DNA of 64,000 nt from contig NC_034438.1 in NCBI RefSeq assembly GCF_002078875.1, positions 15,919,964-15,983,963 of the forward strand. The letters are read 5' to 3'. The translations under genes were made by a program, and so were the position numbers. Shown one piece after another: positions 12,801 to 24,035 of this stretch; position 1 is the stretch's first letter; each line of letters opens with the position of its first letter. Source of the stretch: Numida meleagris (Eukaryota > Chordata > Aves > Galliformes > Numididae). The notes under the pieces are model-generated. The model searched no databases. It was given only the letters and a program-made list of their open reading frames with translations, and was not told the DNA's origin.

Positions 12801-15800
12801 GCAAAAACTGCTCACAGTAAGAGAAAGTTCATCCAATATTGTGCCACAGGGGTTGCAAAGAGAGCAGCACACTGAGTTCAGAGCAATGGCCATGGTGCAA
12901 TTGCTGTTCTCCTGAGCAACTTTTGGAGTTTAGTAGTACTGTCAGCACTGATAACATTTTCACCAATACAGGACAGTAGCTGTTTAAAGCTGTAAATCTT
13001 CTACCACATCCTTTCAGCATTTTGGCTAGGGTATGGACAGTAATATTCAGGCTACAGTTATCCAGTGCATGAATAAACTGTGCTTTACAGCACCACCGGT
13101 TTTAGACAGTGTGAAAAAAATCTGGCCTAGAAAGAGATAATTGCATAGTTGTCAAAAGGACAGAAGCTTAAGAAATTTAAGGGAACTGCAAGTTTTCATC
13201 TAGTTTTCCTAAAGAATCAGCAGGTACATTTTTTTTCTCTACAACTTCATCTAATTGAACACATAAAATCCCTATTTGTCTTTTATCCTCTCCCCACTAG
13301 CCAAGAATTTTCTATTCATTCCAGACCAGCAACTGCTAGTGTACTCTATTGTAATAAAGCAATTCTTTCTTTGCTGAAAACATATACTGTTACCCCAGAA
13401 AGTTGATGAGTTCTTATCTGAATCAAGTATAACTAATGCAATTGCTGAAATCCTCAGAAGACAGTTCTGGGAAAGAGCCACAGTCAAAGAGCACATTCAA
13501 AACTAAAGTTCTCAGTTTATTTAATTCCTTTAACTTGACTGACTTTACCCGTATCTAAAATTTTTGAAAGGTGCTTACAGCAAGTGTAAAAACAATCCCC
13601 ATTTCTTCAAATTTAAAATTAAGCACTTCAGTGCTAGAGAACTTTGTTAAGTTGCCTGATTTTTCAAAAGTGCATAGAATATAAAACATCTGAAAACTGA
13701 GCTGTGTTGCATCTGATTCTAAACAAGTTTTCAAAATTCAACCCTTAACTAGAGAGTATATGGAAGTAATGACCTAAACAGAAATAATAATGGCACCACA
13801 AGATCACACTGACTCTCACATATGCTGTACTTTCCTGGAAGCTATAAAACTAAGCTTCAATCTGTCCCTAGAGCTAATTAGGGGGAGAAACACAATTCTT
13901 TTGTTACTTACTAAATCTCCCTTTGAATAGTGTTTTCATAACAAAATAAATCACAGATAAATTGCACCATCATTCTTCATTTAAATACGTTTTATTTTCC
14001 AAGCAGAAAAACAGGTCTTCCAAAAAGAAGCCTTTTCTTTCAGAAAACCACTATTTTTCCCATGCCTTTGAAAGATTTGCTCTGATTCTACGTGTCTGCA
14101 TTAGCCCTCAGCCTTCTAAAAAGTGTGTTATGCACAGCTTACTGCATATATTCCATCACGCATGTTTTTAATGCTTATGTTAGTAAATTTCTCCCCTGCT
14201 GAAAACTGAAGTAATTGACTTTTGCAACCTGCATTTACCATTTTCTTAAGTTCTATTTACAGCACATTTTGCAGTCCTTGTGCTCCACTGCAGCCTGAAA
14301 GGAGCAAATATTCCTAGTGTTTGCAAGCTTTTTAGATTTAATTATTTTAAGAGATTTTCTACTATTTACTGTTTGTTCTGCTTGAGAAAACTAAATAGAA
14401 CAGAACTCCCCTACAAAAATAATTTTCCATATTCTGTCCATTTTTGTTATATTATAGGTTGAATTATGCCATTTTGTAGTCGTCAATATAAAGAGCAAAA
14501 ACAAATTGCATTTCAGAAAGAGGGGTGTTCTATTCATTCTTTTAAAATAAAATTATAACATGTAAGAAAAGTTAAACAAAACGCGTTGACTGAATGCAAG
14601 CTCTGGTAAGGGAGTCATTTGATAATGGCGATTCTCTGTTTCATAGATATGCCACTGAGGGGCAACAACATTTGCTCCTCAATTTATGCATTATTAAAAA
14701 CTGGTAGAAATTTTTACATCTTTAATTGCAGGACAAATGTGTTTGTGTTTTATAATTTCATGTTTATGAAATTGTAGCTTCTGCTTGGAATACTTCTTTC
14801 CTTCCAATTTATGTTCTATGCAATAATGGATGGCTCACAGGCTTTAGACTGCTTTTTGTCATATTGCTTGTAAATAAGGTCTGTGTGATGGGGAAGGCTT
14901 CAATTCACAAACAAAACCAAAACAAAACAAGGAATGAAATCCTTACAAAATGTTGATAAACAGAAGGATTTGATTAAATAATATGCATTTATTATTCTCT
15001 TTCTCCATCAAATTGTATTTCTGAATATATCAATACAGATCATGTTTGGTTATGATCATGCATAAAAATAAACTGCTCAGACTGAAAACAGGGATCAGTT
15101 TGCAGAGTTCTCTGCTAACAGACATATTCTTTCTCTTCTTGTATTAACCAAACTACCTAATATCTTGATCCTAATTAGCTGTTTGTTAGAAAACTGTAGC
15201 TGCTTCATGAAGACTTTCTTTGTTTTCCTCAGAACTGAATACACTGTGTACATATTCTCCTAGGATTTAATGATCACTATGAAAAGTCAGGACATATGGC
15301 ACTTTATTCTTTCTGTGAGTACTGGCCTAATTTGCTCTTATTAGGAATGCCTTATCAGATTGAGATGGAGTCTAACCTCACCACTGAAAAACACCTGTAA
15401 GATAATTTGGAGTCATATTACTCATAAAACTGCAGACAAAGATTTCCTCCCTAGAAAATTAGCATTTCCATCAGTCTCTGAATGAAATGGCAGGAGGCAA
15501 CTCCTCTGCATATCAGATATGCCAGAAAGAAAAACCCCACTGCAGTAAATCTGAAGAAAACCCAGGAGTCACCATTGAGCTAATTAAATCAGGGATGATG
15601 TGATCATAAGAGATAAAAACACATTAAACAAATGAGGATATTTTACAATATGCTTCATGATTTAAAATTCACCTTTTCCCACTACAAGGTGAACCATGTA
15701 GCTTGAATATGGATGTTATACTTCTAGCAAAGTTTTAGATTTCAAAGAGCAATTTAGTTAAGAGGAAACTGCTCTTGAATGAAATACTGGAAAAAAAATC

Positions 15801-16673
15801 TATTTTAAAACCTGTTGCATCTTTTCATTTCTGCCCACTTTTTAAATTCTTATTATTCAATGAACACAAAGGATTAAAAAAAAAAAGCCTAACTAAAAAT
15901 AAGCTTCTCTTTTTTGCAATCTGTAGGTTTATTTTTTTATGTTTTAAGACTTAAATTCCTATCCCAATTTCCCTTATTCTTGCACTAACCACTTTCAAGA
16001 AACCAAAACATATTTTGTAAGTTTCCATCAGAATGTACCTATATTTTACAGACTGTATCCTTCATCTTTGTTTTTCAGTAATGTCATGCTTTGTAATGTG
16101 ATTACATTTATCCTTTGTTGTTCTGGCCTAGGCTGGCCTTTCATAAAGCTCATGCCATGCGTTTTAAGGTCCCCAGCCACCTGCTACCCTAACAGTGAGT
16201 TTTCAGAGTAAACCTAGGATACACAGACAAGTTAGGCATGCACAAGATGGCTTTTTCCCATGCTAGAGAGGGACATGTGAAAGAGATAAGAAGAATAAAG
16301 ATACTTTACTCATCATTCAAGAAGCTCTGTGCTCCTTTGCGCCGTGATGATTTTGAATGTCTCACTTCAGAGTGAGAAGAATCAGTGGAAGATGGAAAAT
16401 GTGACAGAAGGGCCATAATTGTAGAGAATATCCACAGTATTCACACAGGCTGTCCTCAGTTTCATTGTCTCAGACTACTGGTATTTCCTTTTGGTAGCTA
16501 ACCCTGCACTAAGACTAAGACTGAGGACAAAATGGGAAGTTATTTGGCTCATAACTATGTTTCTCTGAAAGCAATGCCTAGAGATATCCAAATATTAAGA
16601 TTGCTTCTTTTTTTAGAGTTTAATTTTTAGGTATTCCTTCTCTTATGCTTGGGAAAGTTTGGCTGTGGGAGGG
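9821..16673. other. Long unique non-coding stretch
   Basis: About 6.9 kb without a recognised transposon or exon. Frames are 60-93 codons and scattered on both strands, as expected by chance in AT-rich DNA. The notable point is a perfect RFX X-box at 10085-10098 in a locally CpG-containing segment (about 10060-10210). Otherwise I see only short homopolymers. Confidence 0.55.
10085..10098 (+). promoter_or_regulatory. RFX X-box motif (perfect palindromic match)
   Basis: GTAGCCATGGCAAC fits the RFX-family X-box consensus GTNRCC-(0-3 bases)-RGYAAC at every defined position, with a 2-base spacer. RFX factors control ciliary genes and, through RFX5, MHC class II promoters. No CpG island, start site or gene is visible nearby, so if functional it would be a distal element. 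Two short CpG-containing motifs follow within about 100 bases, including TGACGCAA near 10180. Binding is not shown by sequence alone. Confidence 0.4.
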
Positions 16674-16712
16674 TTTTTTTTTCTTTTTTTTTTCCTTTTT
16701 TTTTTTCCTTTT
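16674..16712. repeat. T-rich polypyrimidine tract
   Basis: Long T runs with single or paired C interruptions on the plus strand. It is low-complexity, and no acceptor-like AG with an exon follows closely. Confidence 0.8.
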
Positions 16713-19154
16713 AACCAGATATATTTCCTAATAGTCATACACTAATTGCAGAGGAATTAGGATGCATAAGAACAACCAGGATTTAAAGTTATTATTTATA
16801 GTTCCAAATAATTGCTACATCCTGTTTAAATATGCTTCTGAGTTAAATCCAGGAGGATGCATTTTCATAAATATCTCATCTTTGCATTTCACTCTTTCCT
16901 TCAGCAGCAGCAAATCCTTAGGCAGAATTCTGGGTTCTTCACTTTTTATATTTCATGCTGCTTATAAATGTTTGCAAGGCCCAGATAATTATGAAACAAG
17001 TTAACACAGATTCTTGAAAAATAAATGCAAAGAAAAATAGCAATGACACAGAACTTCTCCTGTTTGTCTTCTCTCCTGTTACTTATTTGAGATGTGACAA
17101 CTCAGGAAAAAAAGCTATATTATCTTGAAGAAAATGTACCAGAATTTCAGAATAACTGTACATTAATTATTAGGTGGAAAGCATAATTACAATTAGGATT
17201 TCTTTTATCCTTTTGGATATGTGAATTATAATGAAAATATGTAAAAATAATAATATAATCATACTGAACCTAGGGTGCAATTACATGGTAATGGTATTAG
17301 TAGAACACACTTGCCCTTTTGTGACTTATTCAGAAGTCCTTCTCTTATATTACACAGATCCCCAGTTCAGTGCCTTTGTGTCCTAATTTAGTCTACTGAG
17401 TGAAGGAATTTAGTCTATTCAGTGATGGATGGCACATTTCAGATGCATTTTATTTACTCTGTGCTTGTATAACAATGCAAAGGGATGGAGAGATGGTCCA
17501 GGAAATATAGTAATTAAGAGAAGGATAGTAACACTGCCATCTTCTCTGTAGCCCACTTCAGAGCTCAAAATATCCCAGGAAAAAAAAAAAATAATATCAC
17601 TTCTGGAAGTAGAGTGAGACCAGATGTATTCTGCTGGCAAGTTGCCTGAGGGACTCAGCCTCTAAGATGAGAACCCTTCTTCAAAGAGCAGTTCTATTTC
17701 TAAAACAATGTACATTCAGAGTTCTTGAAACTTTCCATCATCTACAAATATTACTGAGTCTCTAATATCTTATCTGCAGGCCTGCCTACAATCTAGTCAC
17801 ACTCAGGGGAGCTTGTCCACACCTACAAATTTTTATGCTAGTGAAATATGAGCATCAATACTATGTGTCAATTTGTCAGACCTCCCTTCAATTTTGTTCA
17901 TATTTGGATAAAGTTGAGGCTATGCATCAGCAGAACAAAGGGAAGACATTAGGGACTAATGATGCAGTAGATCAAATCTGAGTGAATTCACGGACCCATC
18001 TGAGCTTTGCATTTCATACTACTTTTTCATCGCTGGCCTCTGTCAGAATCACACCAGTTGATTCTACATAATAAAGACACGTACAGATTCTCCCAGGAAA
18101 GTTTACAAGACAATTTCCTTTTGCCACAACAATCTTCTGTCTGTTCAATCTTGACACATTCTATAAAGATTTAAAAGCAAAGCAGCATACTGAATGTACT
18201 TGATAATGCCTTTGAGGAATGGTTCCACTAAAGGGAAGATAAGACTGAGAGGTAGGAATACAAACAACATTTCCTCTGAAACCGTCTGAATTATCTTTCT
18301 TGTTGCTTATGCTGTCCCTGGAGCAACTAAGACAGACATATCCATCACTCATCAGGAAAAAGTATTCAGAATAAAGCTGTTTGTCTGCCTGCATTGCAAA
18401 TTTTATTGCAAGTCTTCTCTTCCACCAATCCCCTGCCCCGGGATAAAGATGAAAGAACTGAGGAAACAAAGACAGATGGAAAACAAAAGAAAAATCCAGC
18501 TGTATGAATGCTTGGGTCCAACTGCATGAACTCAAGTCAGTTAACAGCTGAGAAATAAGCAAGAGACTGAAGTCAAGAAAAAACATGGAGGCCTTCAGGC
18601 TCATGAAGAGTAACTTAACCCAGCAGATAAGCTAAACCGACTGTCAGCATTACATACTGGAGACACTGTGTACACTAAAAGACCTTCTCTGGCATAGACA
18701 AATAATATCAAATAGAAGCACACATTTAGAGCAGAAGTACAATGCCACCAGTAAATCAGGTGTGCTCTAATTGTCCTCATGGTGCTACAGCTGATACAGA
18801 AAAAAGATATTAATGAATCACTTCCAAGGCGTCTCAGGTGTAATATTCCATAATATTCTTCACTAATTTAAAATAAATTAGAATATTTATACTTTGCATA
18901 TACCTTCTACACCATTCAGGACTTCAAAATATTAAAATGGAGCTGTGCTCTGATATAATTTTCTGACTGTAATTTATTAGGCAAAGTTGTTATTGATTTC
19001 AGTGAGTCAGAGAAAGGGCTGGTATTGTTAACTTTTACTGACTTCCACTTTCTGTTCTGTGCCAAAATAAGACTTCAGAATTTATTAAAACGGTTCCAGT
19101 ACTGCACAGGAATGTGTTAAGAGGCTCAGAAGAAGTATTGCTCTGTGAAATTAT
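16713..19154. other. Non-coding DNA
   Basis: No recognised element. The 147-codon minus frame at 18161-18604 is the longest here, but has no recognisable domain, no biased codon use that I can see and no supporting splice sites. I treat it as chance. Confidence 0.5.
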
Positions 19155-19210
19155 AATGTTATAGAGGAGGTCAGACTAAATTATCCCCTCTGGGTCTTAA
19201 AATCCATGAA
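19155..19210 (+). mobile_element. Ancient CR1 3'-end fragment
   Basis: The string GAGGAGGTCAGACTAAATTA, followed by CCCCTCTGGGTCTTAAAATC and CATGAA, matches the terminal segment of old amniote CR1 elements ('gaggtcagactagatgat ... ggtcccttctggcctt ... tatgaat'). It differs from the younger avian CR1 ends elsewhere in the window, which carry ATTCTATG repeats. Only the 3' tail is recognisable; the body has decayed or was 5'-truncated on insertion. Confidence 0.65.
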
Positions 19211-21861
19211 TAATTGTTGTCTACATTCTAGCACAGACTGCTACTTCATCTAGTCATCATCATATTTCCAGAAGAGGCTAATTCCTGAGATTTCAGTGGA
19301 AATCAAATCCCCTTTCACCCTTAATGTAACTAGATAATTACACAATGCAAGAAAAATTTCTTCCCAAGTCTTGTAGGCTATCATACTATAAACGGAAGTA
19401 AGACATTTTTTTCTTTTCTGCTGCAATTAAGTTTTGACTTATTAAAAATATATCATTAAAGTATTATATTTTATAAGTTATTCAAACATACAGTTGCATG
19501 TAGTAACCATTTAGCTGATGCTTGTGGAGCATTTTATGAACCGGACTTTAACTGGGACTATTTGCGGTGGAGGAAACTTTTTACAGCAAGGTGGCCAAGA
19601 AAACGTCATCCACACTTTGTAAAACCCTCCCACATAGTCATAGTAAAACACAGTTGTATAGAAATGGCAGTCTGAATCAGAAGAAGAGTATTTTCTCTGG
19701 TGTATCACAGTGTCAGGATGGCCTATACCAAGTAACAACACAGTTTTCCTGCAAATATGTGCTCAAGGATTTTTTTCATTTTCACTTGATTTTTTCTCCA
19801 ATACAGCAATGCTATGATATTACAATCTCAGGATGAAGTGTAAAAGATTAACATGATGACATAACTTTTGGCATTAACAAAAATATAAATCTGATAGTGG
19901 TAGGATGAGATCCATGTCCATAAAATAAGCTAGGAGAAGGCATGAGGTAAACTACCAGAGTAGCCAATGAAACAAGGAGAGAGTTGGTCAGCCAGGTTAG
20001 ATACAACTTATTCAGTCCAGCTGCAACCATACATCATCCTTTTAAGATAAATTCAGAATGGGCAATTAGCTGCACAGAGCTCTTTGTTAACTCTGTCATC
20101 ATCTCTCAACCCTGGGGACTAGAAAACTTATGAACCTGGCAAGCTTGTTCAGATCGTACAATACCAAACACTGAGGTTACATTACAGCATTTCCTGTTTT
20201 TATCCAGCATGGAGCCTTCTTAAACAACTCAATCTGCAGAAAGTTCTGCTGTCATGTGAGGGAGAGTCAGTCCATGGTCTATGGTAGAGAAGGAACCTAT
20301 GCCACGCATTCACAGTTTGAAAATCTTTTTGTTATTCTTTGTTCTCCTATTTTTCTTAATGCAGTACTATTCAGAGTAAATGTGGTCCCCTTACATCTAG
20401 AATGTGAACTTTGGGTATAATTCAAATCATATTCATTTCCTTTACCATTTTTGCTGGATCCACTGAAAAATCAGTGATCTAGAAACTAAAGCTAAACAGC
20501 TATCAGGTGTCAGGTAATGCAACTCGATTGACACCTGCACACAAAAGAGTCTCAAAGGTAGGGATGAGATGTGGGCAGACATCAGGACAGGAAGGCCCAC
20601 TTCATTCTTTGTATAAAATCCTGTGAAATTACGTCACACTAACAATTCCTCAGTGCATGAAGTAAGTTTGGAGAAATCTGACTTCTAATTTCTGAAGCGT
20701 GTGTTTATAATTATCACTGTGAAAGCACCTCAATTCTGCAGAATTTGTGGAGATATCTAGCAGGCAACTCTGAGACTTCACAGAGCTACAAGCTGCCTTG
20801 ACACATTTCTTTTTCTCACTGCGCCCCTCCAACTGTAGAGTAAGGGGCTCTAACTCCTTTACTTTGTGTGAACAAATTGAGGAATTATGGCAAAATCACA
20901 GGAATATATATTTATAAACCCAAAACTATGTTTCATTAACCTCCAAAAATAAATAAACTTCTCCCATGATATATTTGGGATTATAGCATCTAATTTTTTT
21001 CCACAAGAATTCTGAAACTGAACATTTATCTGTGGGTATTAATGATAGCAAAATGTCTCATTTTCTCTCAGAGCCTATTAAGGAGTGTTACACTGCTGCA
21101 ATTTAAGCAGACAGATTTGATGGCCCCTTTTTTTGTCCTTGGACAATACACATAAAACGTGAGTTACTCATCCAAAAAAATGTACTATACGTGCATACAT
21201 CATTTCTCAATCTCAAATATACTCTGAGATCAATTTAAGGTCTTTTTGGAATTGATATTGCAGAGGTTGGCTGTGGATTCTCATAATTAATTTTGTAGCT
21301 TGAAAAACATATATTAAGGTATTAGTATCTATAAGCTTATGAATAAAAATACATATTCATCTACTCACAGGTACATACACAGTCACATAGGTAAAATCCA
21401 TATTGCCTCTGCAGAGCCCTAAATAATGTTACATATTTATTAAAAAGTGATTTAATAGTTGTATGTACAATTTTGGTATTGATAATCTATTTCAAAACAG
21501 GCTAATGTAAACTTTAATTTAGTGTGAATTTCAGCCTACCAGCAATGAAGACAGCATAAAATAGAAGCATCTATTCTTTCTAGTGACAGGAGAATTCTGA
21601 GTCCTAATGCACCCAAACTCAGAACCCTACCAATTCATTGCAAAGCACTTCCAAAATTACTCCCTCTTAACAAGAGAGTACAATGAGTCTTTGACCTGAT
21701 CGTCTTAGAAATCCATATGTGCTAATGGAGAAAAAAGACTGGGATTTAGCTGGGGAAGTGAGAGAGAGAGCCAAGAAAGCACAGCTGTATGAAATATGCA
21801 ATAAGGAGTCTTGGTTTCTTCTGGAAACACAGAATCAGTGCTTGTTTCTTTCTGCTTTCAG
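19211..21861. other. Non-coding DNA
   Basis: Nothing recognised. Overlapping 76- and 89-codon frames on opposite strands near 19511-19836 cannot both be real, and neither resembles a known protein. Confidence 0.5.
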
Positions 21862-22178
21862 ACCAGTCTTCTGGGAGATCTGCCCAAACCACAGTGGGAT
21901 GAGAGTAAGGCCGACTGGAAAGGAAGAAGACACTTAACTAAAAAGAGTTTCTCCCTGAGAGGAAAATCTGTGGAGCATAGAACCTGCTGGAATGTTCATC
22001 AAAAGAAATTTGGGGAACCAGGAGCACCTCTCCTCCCAAATGGAAGCAGGGGAAAGGACCACATTTCCTCCTCAATAAACAATGGCCAGAATTGTTGATT
22101 TTCTGAGCTCTGCCCTGGAACTAGGATTTGGCAAAAATAATTTTGGAGAGGAAGAGCTTAGGATGAGTTTGGAATAAA
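21862..22178 (+). other. Exon-like segment with acceptor, open frame and polyA signals
   Basis: A pyrimidine-rich acceptor (TTTCTTTCTGCTTTCAG) ends at 21861. The frame after it stays open for 78 codons to a TGA at 22096-22098 and is rich in charged residues rather than the hydrophobic or Ser/Cys-rich mix typical of AT-driven frames here. AATAAA signals follow at 22074-22079 and 22173-22178. This is the architecture of a terminal exon, but I recognise no domain and see no upstream exon. It could equally be a non-coding RNA exon or coincidence. Confidence 0.18.
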
Positions 22179-22952
22179 GAGGTGGTAAGCCTCTGCATAG
22201 AAAAGGAAGTCATGAAGAATGGCTGTTGACAGGTAAATGCTCAGAGACTATAGCTCCAAATACAGACAGGACAAAATCTGAGGAAGTTAACCACCATAAG
22301 ACAAGTGATTATTTTCAGCAGAAGAATGGAGACAGTCCTCACTCAGCAGGATGAAGGGCAAATTGCCCGAAACAAATCAAATAAGACATAAACCATAAGA
22401 CTCGTGGAACTTGCTATAAGATTCCCTGCAACATCTACAGTACTTCTCTTCCCAAATGTGAGTGTGGGAAGGTACTTCCTACAATTCCACACTAAGCAGT
22501 GTTGTCTGTACTTTGTTTGGGAATCAGCATTTGGCCAAAAATTAAACACTGAAGTAACAATAGAAAATATGAACTATTAAGCAGTCATACTGTTACATCT
22601 ATTAAGGAGATAATTAGATTCTACAAGGCACTTTAGAACACATGCTAAATGTTAACTTATTTTTTATCTTTCCTATACATAAAGGGAGAATCTCCTTTTA
22701 TTCATAATTTTATTTAATTCCATACTACTAAGCCAAGGGTAAACCACAGCTCTGTAACAAATTTTGCAGCACTGCAAGACTGAATCTGCAAACTCTATTC
22801 CAGAAGCACTCAGTATATCTCTTTTTCTCTAAAACAAAAGCAACGTCTTATGCTTCATTTACAAAAGTTACATTTAAATAAATTCTGCCAGGCAGTATTT
22901 GAAGGAGACTTCATCTTCTGATAGGCACAATAAATATTTAAAAACAAAAAAT
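22179..22952. other. Non-coding DNA between the exon-like segment and CR1
   Basis: No gene or recognisable repeat. It ends at the 3' terminus of the minus-strand CR1. Confidence 0.5.
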
Positions 22953-24035
22953 AATCATAGAATCATAGAATTAGCTAGGTTGGAAAAGACCTACAAGATC
23001 ATCCAAGCCAACCATCCACCTACCACCAATAACCCCGCTAAACCACGTCTCTCAAAAAAACATCTAAATGTTTCCTGAACACCTCCAGGGACGGTGACTC
23101 AACCACCTCCCTGGGCAGCCCATTCCAGTGCCTGACCACTCTTTCAGAAAAGTAGTATTTCCTAACATCCAGCCTGAACCTCCCCTGGCGCAACTTGAAG
23201 CCATTCCCCCTCATCCTGTCACTAGTTACAAGAGAGAAGAGGCTGACCCCCAGCTCACTACAACCTCCCTTCAAGTAGTTATAGAGAGTGATAAAGTCAC
23301 CCCTCAGCCTCTTCTTCTCCAGGCTGAACAATCCCATCTCTCTCAGCCGCTCCTCATAAGGCCTGTGCTCCACACTCCTCACCAGCTTTGTCGCCCTCCT
23401 CTGAACACGCTCCAGGGCCCTAATGTCTTTCTTGCAGTGAGGGGCCCAAAACTGGACACAGTACTCAAGGTGCAGCCTCACCAGTGCTGAGTACAGAGGG
23501 ACAATTACTTCCCTACTCCCGCTGGCAACATTATTTCTGATACAAGCCAGGATGCCATTGGCCTTCTTGGCCACCTGGGCATGCTGCTGGCTCATGCTCA
23601 GCTTAGCATTGACCAACAGCCGCAGGTCTGTTTCCTCTACACAGTCTTCCAGCCACTCTGCCCCAAGCCTGTAGCGTTGCCTGGGGTTGTTGTGGCCAAA
23701 GTGCAGGACCTGGCACTTGGTCTTGTTGAACCTCATCCCATTGGCTTCAGCCCGGAGATCCAGCCTGTCCAGATCTCTCTGCAGGGCCTTGCCACCTCCA
23801 GGCAGATCAACACTGCCTGCCAGCTTGGTGTCGTCTGCAAACTTATTGAGGGTGCTCTCAATGCCCTCATCCAGGTCATCAACAAAGGTATTGAAGAGGA
23901 CAGGCTCCAGCACCAAACCCTGGGGAACACCACTCGTGACTGGTCGCCAGCTGGATTTAACTCCATTCATCACCACTTTCGGGGCCCAGCCCTCTAGCCA
24001 GCTCTTTACCCAGCAAAGAGCGTACTTGTCCAAGC
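22953..24035 (-). mobile_element. CR1 non-LTR retrotransposon, 5'-truncated, well preserved
   Basis: CR1 moves by target-primed reverse transcription, usually leaving 5'-truncated copies like this one. The 3' end lies at low coordinates: read on the minus strand it closes with TTCTATGATTCTATGAT, the avian CR1 terminal repeat, preceded by the conserved 'ggtcttttccaacct' box. About 1,000 bases of the second frame's 3' half follow upstream. The 5' break is at about 24035, directly after the segment encoding [15 protein letters not shown], where intact elements continue into the central reverse transcriptase domain. The interior frame has no stop, so this is one of the less decayed copies in the window. 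Confidence 0.95.
23038..24035 (-). pseudogene. CR1 ORF2 reverse transcriptase, C-terminal part (open but truncated)
   Basis: ORF2 of CR1 encodes an endonuclease/reverse transcriptase. Here only the C-terminal third survives, roughly 330 codons read continuously to a TAG at 23038-23040. Counting from the upstream in-frame ATG at 24132 (which lies in flanking DNA, so the first ~35 residues are not CR1), SGVPQG is at residues 67-72 and KFADDTKL at 97-104. FADD is the CR1 form of the catalytic YxDD box. The thumb and C-terminal blocks follow, with [19 protein letters not shown] and [13 protein letters not shown], then [20 protein letters not shown] near the end. The endonuclease and the N-terminal fingers and palm are missing, so the product would be inactive. 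Lack of stops implies recent insertion relative to the other CR1 copies here. Confidence 0.9.

Noticed and set aside
18161..18604. 147-codon minus-strand frame as a gene
   Set aside because: No recognisable domain, no exon context, and Ser/Phe/Leu-rich composition as expected by chance.
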